From positions 7,006,001 to 7,070,000 of the forward strand of contig NZ_CP008953.1 in assembly GCF_000732925.1 (NCBI RefSeq): 64,000 nt of DNA. The letters are read 5' to 3'. This DNA comes from Amycolatopsis japonica. Its GTDB lineage: Bacteria > Actinomycetota > Actinomycetes > Mycobacteriales > Pseudonocardiaceae. The notes beneath the pieces are model-generated. The model made no database searches, was not told the DNA's origin, and saw nothing but the letters and a program-made list of their open reading frames with translations. Below are positions 58,767 through 64,000 of the stretch, in pieces; position 1 is the first letter of the stretch, and each line of letters begins with the position of its first letter. The translations under genes and the position numbers were made by a program.

Positions 58767-60668
58767 GTGAAGACCCTCAATCTGGGGATTCTGGCGCATG
58801 TTGACGCCGGGAAGACGAGCCTGACCGAGCGCCTGTTGCACACCGCCGGGATCATCGGCGAACTGGGCAGCGTCGACGACGGCAGCACACAGACCGACAC
58901 GCTGGCGCTCGAACGCGCCCGCGGTATCACCATCAAGGCGGCCGTGGTGTCGTTCGCCCTCGGCGACGTCACCGTCAACCTGATCGACACCCCCGGCCAC
59001 CCCGATTTCATCGCCGAGGTCGAACGCGCGCTCGGCGTGCTCGACGGCGCCGTCCTGGTGCTGTCGGCGGTCGAAGGCGTCCAAGCCCAGACCCGTGTCC
59101 TCATGCGGACCTTGCGGCGGCTGGGCATCCCGGTGCTGCTGTTCGTGAACAAACTGGACCGCCGCGGCGCCGATCCGGAGCGCGTGTTCCAGGAGATCAC
59201 CGGGAAACTCACGCCAACGGCCGTCACGATGGCTCCCGATCGGGTGATCGATCTGCTGGCGACGCTCGACGAGGACTTCCTCACCGGATACCTCACCGCC
59301 CCGGACGCGTTCACGCCGTCACGGCTCCGCGCCGAACTCACCGCGAAAGTCGCCGAAGGTCGCGCTCATCCGGTCTACTTCGGGTCCGCGATCACCGGCG
59401 CCGGGATCGACGCGCTCCGCGACGGCATCGAGAACCTGTTGCCCGCCAAGGAAGCCGACGTCCACGCGCCGCTGTCCGGCACGGTGTTCAAGGTCGAGCG
59501 CGCGCCGGGCGGCGAGAAGATCGCGTACGTGCGGCTGTTCTCCGGCAGCGTCGCCGTGCGCGACAAGGTCCCGCTCGGCGATGGCGAAGGCAAGGTCACC
59601 GCGATCAGCGTTTTCGACAACGGCTCGGCCGTGCCGTCGGCGTCGGCCGAAGCCGGGCGGATCGCGAAGCTTTCGGGGCTCGACGTCCGGATCGGAGACG
59701 TGCTCGGGGCCCGGCCGCGGACGCGGGAAGCGCGGTTCTCGCCGCCGACGCTGGAAACCGTCGTCTCGCCGCTGCGGCCGGCCGATCGCGGGCCGCTGCA
59801 CCAGGCGCTCACCCGGCTGACCGAACAGGATCCGCTGATCGGCCTGCGGCACGACGAGGTCCGCCAGGAGACTTCCGTTTCGCTGTACGGAGAAGTGCAG
59901 AAGGAGGTCATACAGGCGACGCTCGCGGACGAGTACGGCATCGACGTCACGTTCAGCGAGACGACCACGATCTGCGTCGAACGCGTCGACGGCACCGGAT
60001 CGGCCGTCGAACTCATCGGCACGGCGTCGAATCCCTTTCTGGCCACGGTCGGACTGCGCGTCGAACCCGGGAGCGGGACTTCGTTCCGGCTGGAGGTCGA
60101 ACTCGGCTCGATGCCGTACTCCTTCATCAAAGCCGTGGAGGACGCGGTGAAGGAGACGCTGCGCGAAGGCATCCACGGCTGGGAAGTGCGCGACTGCGCG
60201 GTGACGATGACGCATTCCGGCTACTACGCCAGGCAAAGCCACGCCCACGGCACGTTCGACAAGAGCATGTCCAGCACCGCGGGCGATTTCCGCGATCTGA
60301 CGCCGTTGGTGCTGATGGAGGCGCTGCGCGAAGCCGGGACGACCGTGCACGAACCCCTGCACCGGTTCACCCTCCAGACGCCGGCCGACACGCTCGGCCC
60401 GGTGACCGCGCTGCTGGCGCGAGCGCGCGCCGTGCCGCGGACGACGCTCACGAAGGACGGGACGGCCGAGCTGGAAGGCGAGATCCCGGCGGCGAAAACC
60501 CATGAGGTGCACCAGCTCCTGCCCTCGGCGACCCGCGGAGAAGGCGCGATGGAGACGTCCTTCCACGGCTACCGGCCCGTCCGGGGGCCGGTGCCTTCAC
60601 GATCTAGAACCGATCACAACCCGTTGGAACGCAAGGAATACCTGCTACGCGTGCTGCGGCGCGTCTGA
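58767..60668 (+). CDS. Tet(M)/OtrA-type ribosomal protection GTPase
   Basis: 633 residues from GTG 58767; no strong ribosome-binding site. EF-G-like GTPase: G1 AHVDAGKTS near residue 10, the switch segment RGITIK, G3 DTPGH and G4 NKLD near 128. The later EF-G-like domains end in a C-terminal HGYRPVRGPVPSRSRTDHNPL region. This is the length and pattern of Tet(M)/Tet(O)/OtrA proteins, which release tetracyclines from the ribosome. In actinobacteria, homologues occur as self-resistance or intrinsic genes. No tetracycline synthesis gene is near. Confidence 0.9.
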   Translation: MKTLNLGILAHVDAGKTSLTERLLHTAGIIGELGSVDDGSTQTDTLALERARGITIKAAVVSFALGDVTVNLIDTPGHPDFIAEVERALGVLDGAVLVLSAVEGVQAQTRVLMRTLRRLGIPVLLFVNKLDRRGADPERVFQEITGKLTPTAVTMAPDRVIDLLATLDEDFLTGYLTAPDAFTPSRLRAELTAKVAEGRAHPVYFGSAITGAGIDALRDGIENLLPAKEADVHAPLSGTVFKVERAPGGEKIAYVRLFSGSVAVRDKVPLGDGEGKVTAISVFDNGSAVPSASAEAGRIAKLSGLDVRIGDVLGARPRTREARFSPPTLETVVSPLRPADRGPLHQALTRLTEQDPLIGLRHDEVRQETSVSLYGEVQKEVIQATLADEYGIDVTFSETTTICVERVDGTGSAVELIGTASNPFLATVGLRVEPGSGTSFRLEVELGSMPYSFIKAVEDAVKETLREGIHGWEVRDCAVTMTHSGYYARQSHAHGTFDKSMSSTAGDFRDLTPLVLMEALREAGTTVHEPLHRFTLQTPADTLGPVTALLARARAVPRTTLTKDGTAELEGEIPAAKTHEVHQLLPSATRGEGAMETSFHGYRPVRGPVPSRSRTDHNPLERKEYLLRVLRRV

Positions 60669-60684
60669 GTGAACGGAGAACGTC

Positions 60685-61647
60685 ATGGTTTCACGGCTCG
60701 GGGTCAGGATCCCGCGCGAGCTGCCCGCCGCCCGGCTGACCGGCCTCGCCCGGCGCGCGGAACGGGAGGGTTTGGACGAGGTCTGGATCGTCGAGGACTG
60801 CTTCTACGCGGGCGGGATCGCGACGGCGTCGGCGGTGCTGGCGGCGACCGAGAAGATCACGCTCGGCATCGGCATCATGCCCGCCGTGGCGAGGAACCCG
60901 GCCATCGCGGCGATGGAGATCGCGGCGCTGGCGGAGCTGTACCCGGGACGGCTGATCGCCGGGTTCGGGCACGGGGTGCCGAGCTGGATGCGGCAGATCG
61001 ACGCGTGGCCGAAGTCGGCGCTCGCCGCGTTCGAGGAGACGCTGACGGTCATCCGGCGGCTCCTGGCGGGTGAGCGCGTTTCCTTCGAGGGCAAGCATGT
61101 CCGGCTCGACGAGGTCGAACTGGAGTTCCCGCCCGCGCTGCCGCCGAAGCTCGTCGCAGGCGTCCGCGGCCCGAAATCGCTCGCGGCGGCGGGCCGGGTC
61201 GCCGACGGGACGCTCCTGGCCGAACCGGCGACCCCGGAGTACGTCCGCGCGACACGGGACCTGATCGGTGTCGAAGGCCATTCGATCGCGACCTACAACT
61301 GGCTGGCCCTCGACGCCGATCCCGAGCGGGCCCGCGAACGCGCCCGGTCGGACGTCGCGTCCGCGATCGGGCCGAACTCCGGTCCGGCGCTGGAGCCGCT
61401 GGACTTCGGCGCCGAACTGCTTGCCGAGGTCAAGGCAGCCACCGACGGTAAAGACCTGGCCCGGCGATTGCGGCCCGAATGGATCGACAGGCTGAGCATC
61501 AGCGGCCCGCTCGACCGATGCGTCGAGCAGATCCGCGCGCTGTACGCGGCCGGGACCGAGTCCGTCATCCTGCTGCCGCTGCTCGGTGAGCCGGAGGAGG
61601 AGTCCTTCGCCGCGGCGGGCCGGATCGCCTCGGCCCTGCGTGGCTGA
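60685..61647 (+). CDS. LLM-class flavin-dependent oxidoreductase (F420 type)
   Basis: 320 residues from ATG 60685, 16 bp after the ribosomal-protection gene. A luciferase-like TIM barrel is shown by ARRAEREGLDEVWIVEDCFY near residue 22, TEKITLGIGIMPAVARNPAI near 55 and PGRLIAGFGHG near 92. No substrate can be named. Proximity suggests co-transcription with the GTPase upstream, but the pairing may be accidental. Confidence 0.88.
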   Translation: MVSRLGVRIPRELPAARLTGLARRAEREGLDEVWIVEDCFYAGGIATASAVLAATEKITLGIGIMPAVARNPAIAAMEIAALAELYPGRLIAGFGHGVPSWMRQIDAWPKSALAAFEETLTVIRRLLAGERVSFEGKHVRLDEVELEFPPALPPKLVAGVRGPKSLAAAGRVADGTLLAEPATPEYVRATRDLIGVEGHSIATYNWLALDADPERARERARSDVASAIGPNSGPALEPLDFGAELLAEVKAATDGKDLARRLRPEWIDRLSISGPLDRCVEQIRALYAAGTESVILLPLLGEPEEESFAAAGRIASALRG

Positions 61648-61655
61648 CCCCCCTT

Positions 61656-61679
61656 CCGCATTTCGTCCTCTAAATGCGG
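61656..61679. terminator. GCATTTAG-type palindrome, copy 5
   Basis: CCGCATTT-N8-AAATGCGG with centre CGTCCTCT, nine bp after the oxidoreductase stop. Confidence 0.6.
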
Positions 61680-61784
61680 TCAGGGGGCGGCAGCGCCCGA
61701 GGTGAAGGGGACTTTCCCCACATCCGATGCGGCGAAAGCTCCCTTCCCCACATCCGAGCGACCAAGGGCCGCGTCGGCGTCGTC

Positions 61785-61830
61785 GTGAAGGCCTCCTTGG
61801 GGACGTTAGATGTCTCAAGGGTGGCCTTCA
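61785..61830. repeat. Degenerate TGAAGG-type hairpin
   Basis: Arms 61785-61804 and 61812-61830 pair with several mismatches. They resemble the perfect hairpin at 47165-47211. Confidence 0.4.
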
Positions 61831-61871
61831 GGACATCGCTACCCGACCACGCCGGGTCCCTGCCCCAAAGC

Positions 61872-61897
61872 ACCGCATTTAGAGGACTAAATGCGGT
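61872..61897. repeat. GCATTTAG-type palindrome, copy 6
   Basis: ACCGCATTTAG-AGGA-CTAAATGCGGT, a perfect 11-4-11 palindrome, followed by CTTGCACACGCAAC (61899-61912). Confidence 0.7.
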
Positions 61898-61914
61898 CCT
61901 TGCACACGCAACGA

Positions 61915-61938
61915 CCGCGTTCAGTCCTCTGGATGCGG
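61915..61938. terminator. GCATTTAG-type palindrome, copy 7
   Basis: CCGCGTTCAG-TCCT-CTGGATGCGG. The stop codon of the reverse-strand dehydrogenase gene (61921-61923) lies within it. Confidence 0.6.
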
Positions 61939-62784
61939 GTGGGTGTCGAGCGCCTTGACGACGGCGACCATGTCCTCCTCACCGAGACCGAGCCGCGCGG
62001 TCTCGGCGTAGAGGGCACGGGACGCCTCGATCAGCGGCAGCTTCAAGCCCGCGTCCCCGGCCGCCGCCGCGATCAGCTCGACGTTCGCCAGGACGTTCGC
62101 GATCGAGGCCTGCGGCGCGAAATCCTCTTCGACCAGTTTCGGCGCCTTGACCCGCAGGATCGGGCTAGCGAGTTGCCCCGCGCCGAGCACGTCGGCGAGC
62201 CGGCCGAGATCAAGCCCGTGCGCCCGGGCGAAATGCACCGTCTCGGCCAGCGAAGTCACGACCGACGTCAGGTGCACGTTGACCGCCAGCTTCATCAGGA
62301 GCCCGTTGGGAACCGGCCCGCAGTACACGGTTTCCCGGCACATCGGCCCGAACAGCTCCCGGACGTCCTCGACCGCGCCGGGGTCGCCCGCGAGCATCGC
62401 GACCAGCTCCCCCGCCTCCGCCGGGACACGCGAACCCGAAACCGGCGCCTCCACGTACGTCGCCCCCGCCGCGACGAGGTCCGCCTCCAGCGCGCGGGAA
62501 TGACCTGGTGCCGTCGTTCCCATGTGGACGATCGTGCGGCCCGCCACCCGCCCGGCGAACTCGGGCCCGCCGCGGCCGAGCACGGCGTCGACGGCGGCCG
62601 CGTCCTTGAGCATCAGGATCACGACGTCGCACCGCGCGAAGAGTTCGGCGACGTCGGCCACCTGGCCGGCCTTGCCCGGCGTGCGGTTCCAGCGGAGCAC
62701 CGGGATCCCGGCCCGCACCAGGTTCCGTGCCATCGGCTCGCCCATACTGCCCAGCCCGGCGAAACCGACTCGTTCGAGGTCCAT
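61921..62784 (-). CDS. NAD(P)-dependent 3-hydroxyisobutyrate dehydrogenase-like oxidoreductase
   Basis: 287 residues from ATG 62784, directly at the Rossmann start; a longer open frame has no signal. The motif VGFAGLGSMGEPMARNLVRA near residue 6 binds NAD(P). APVSGSRVPAEAGELVAMLA near 118 and the catalytic Lys in GLLMKLAVNVHL near 165 identify the beta-hydroxyacid dehydrogenase family. The substrate is uncertain. Confidence 0.9.
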   Translation of the reverse strand: MDLERVGFAGLGSMGEPMARNLVRAGIPVLRWNRTPGKAGQVADVAELFARCDVVILMLKDAAAVDAVLGRGGPEFAGRVAGRTIVHMGTTAPGHSRALEADLVAAGATYVEAPVSGSRVPAEAGELVAMLAGDPGAVEDVRELFGPMCRETVYCGPVPNGLLMKLAVNVHLTSVVTSLAETVHFARAHGLDLGRLADVLGAGQLASPILRVKAPKLVEEDFAPQASIANVLANVELIAAAAGDAGLKLPLIEASRALYAETARLGLGEEDMVAVVKALDTHPHPED

Positions 62785-62887
62785 GGCTCCACTCTGCGGT
62801 ACCGGAGAACGGCACCGGGCCCGATGCGACGATTGCGGCGGAAATCGCGAGGAACGCCCCGCGACACGATGACGAGGAGTGAGCACG

Positions 62888-63181
62888 ATGGCCTGGCCGG
62901 AGAAGGACACCCATCGGGTCTCGCTGCGCAACGGCCAGTCGTTCCTCTGGCATCTCGACGCCGACTGGGAACGCACGACGCGCGCGATCCGCGTCAAGGA
63001 AGACGGCACCGACGGTCAGATTCTCGTCCTGGACCCCTACCACCACGCCTTCCTGCCGACACAGACGCAGGTCCGCCGCGCCATTCGCGACGCCTTCCGC
63101 GCCGGCTGGCGGCCCGACAGCCGGCTCCCGCCACTCGAAATGGTCTTCGACGGCGAGCGCTTCCGCCGCCGCGAAGACTGA
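62888..63181 (+). CDS. Small conserved protein, unknown function
   Basis: 97 residues from ATG 62888, with GAGGAG eight bases upstream; GTG 62879 is a weaker choice. It is a mixed charged soluble protein with no signal peptide or membrane segment (WHLDADWERTTRAIRVKEDG; LPTQTQVRRAIRDAFRAGW). No family is recognised. It converges with the GNAT gene, five bases between stops. Confidence 0.65.
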   Translation: MAWPEKDTHRVSLRNGQSFLWHLDADWERTTRAIRVKEDGTDGQILVLDPYHHAFLPTQTQVRRAIRDAFRAGWRPDSRLPPLEMVFDGERFRRRED

Positions 63182-63186
63182 GCCGA

Positions 63187-63924
63187 TCAGAACGGGTGCT
63201 CCATCCACACGTTCGCCTCCACGTACACCCCGCAGTCCCGCTCGACGTTCGCGTGCACCGGCGCGATCCCGCCGGGGATCACGTTGTCGCCGTCGACGAG
63301 GTCGACGCCGCTCCACTCCTTCCAGTCCGCGATCGAGCCCGAAATGGTCACCGCGAACGGGCACACCTTGATCATCCGCGCGCCGAGCCGTTCGTGGGTG
63401 CGCAGCCAGCGGTCGGCGAACAGCCCGTCCTCGCGCCGCCGGAGGGCGTAGTCCTCCATGAGAACGTCGGGTTCGTCCTCCTTGCCGATCGGGCGCACGG
63501 AGACGATCAGCCGCTTCAACCCCGTCTCGGCCGCGCGCGCCTTCAGCGCCTTGAGCATCGGCGTGGACAGGCCCGTCCCGCGCATTCGCGGCGCCACAAC
63601 GACTTCGAGCGCACACAGGGTGTCCGGCGCGCGGCCGTCCATGAGATCTTGCGCGGCCCACTGGATCGCCTCGTCCCACCCGTGCGAAGGCAGCTCGTGG
63701 CGGTCTTCGGCCGGATAGGTCAGCGGGACCGACAGCGCCCGCGCGATCGGCTCGCCGCCGTCGTCCAGTGCGATCAGGAAATACCGCGACCAGTGGCGCA
63801 GGAACCGGTCAGGGGTGATCATCTTGCCGCTGAACCCGGCGTAGATGAACTCACCGCCGACGTCGCCGAGATTCAGCGCGGCATCGAGGAGATCGGGACG
63901 GGACACAAGATCGACGATTCGCAT
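63187..63924 (-). CDS. GNAT-type N-acetyltransferase
   Basis: 245 residues from ATG 63924. The acetyl-CoA-binding segment ALEVVVAPRMRGTGLSTPML, then KALKARA near residue 110 is the GNAT motif A (R/Q-x-x-G-x-G/A). The extra ~80 C-terminal residues (VNVERDCGVYVEANVWMEHPF-like region) go beyond a minimal GNAT. The substrate is unknown. Bases 63925-64000 show no further gene. Confidence 0.78.
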   Translation of the reverse strand: MRIVDLVSRPDLLDAALNLGDVGGEFIYAGFSGKMITPDRFLRHWSRYFLIALDDGGEPIARALSVPLTYPAEDRHELPSHGWDEAIQWAAQDLMDGRAPDTLCALEVVVAPRMRGTGLSTPMLKALKARAAETGLKRLIVSVRPIGKEDEPDVLMEDYALRRREDGLFADRWLRTHERLGARMIKVCPFAVTISGSIADWKEWSGVDLVDGDNVIPGGIAPVHANVERDCGVYVEANVWMEHPF

Positions 63925-64000
63925 GCCGCCCAGTCAACCGAGCCGGTGATCTCCCCCGATAGCTGCTTCCGGGCGATGATCAAACCGGCTGGCGCGGCGC

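Overview
The window looks like a chromosomal segment of a high-GC actinobacterium of the Pseudonocardiales, most plausibly Amycolatopsis or a close relative. Supporting signs are the strong G/C bias at third codon positions, frequent GTG and TTG starts, a snapalysin-type protease, an LLM-class (F420-type) oxidoreductase, an EtfD-like membrane iron-sulfur reductase, a DtxR/IdeR-type iron box, DasR-like operators and many long perfect hairpins between genes. The genus is inferred; no rRNA or housekeeping marker is present to fix it. I saw no tRNA, rRNA or CRISPR array.

Layout. 1-3.2 kb: 3' end of a TctA-type tricarboxylate transporter gene, a small membrane protein and a secreted DUF1996 protein. 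3.2-5.2 kb: a cyclase-like protein, a Crp/Fnr regulator and a small protein that share an exact 16-bp operator-like palindrome. 5.2-10.1 kb: a reverse-strand operon of a WD40-KAP NTPase, a substrate-binding/VWA protein and a membrane protein. 10.2-13.4 kb: snapalysin, a ferredoxin-P450 pair and a divergent regulator with CGTTGCA operators. 13.5-16 kb: an intact 900-bp IS5-family element beside a DUF222/HNH endonuclease gene, surrounded by seven copies of a short palindromic repeat. 16-23.5 kb: an NfeD-like/flotillin/giant AAA-ATPase operon. 23.8-26.3 kb: a Cys-rich protein and the EtfD-like protein. 26.4-32.8 kb: a Mn/Zn ABC operon followed by an iron-siderophore ABC operon. 32.9-41.7 kb: htpG, a PhoD-type phosphatase, a beta-propeller protein, a PucR/CdaR-type regulator, an LtaS-like sulfatase and a WYL regulator. 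41.7-53.7 kb: mostly regulator-enzyme pairs (epoxide hydrolase, aldo/keto reductase with MocR, ArsR with MFS, TetR with thioesterase), plus a GAF-PP2C phosphatase and a TPR protein. 54-58.6 kb: a das-like amino-sugar ABC operon ending in a GH3 beta-N-acetylhexosaminidase, preceded by two DasR-like sites. 58.8-63.9 kb: a Tet(M)/OtrA-type ribosomal-protection GTPase, a flavin oxidoreductase, a 3-hydroxyisobutyrate-dehydrogenase-type enzyme, a small conserved protein and a GNAT acetyltransferase.

The genes of most interest as systems are the WD40-KAP/VWA operon, the NfeD/flotillin/AAA operon and the HNH gene with its palindrome cluster. Two further families of intergenic palindromes recur through the window; they sit mainly at gene 3' ends and probably act as terminators or REP-like elements.
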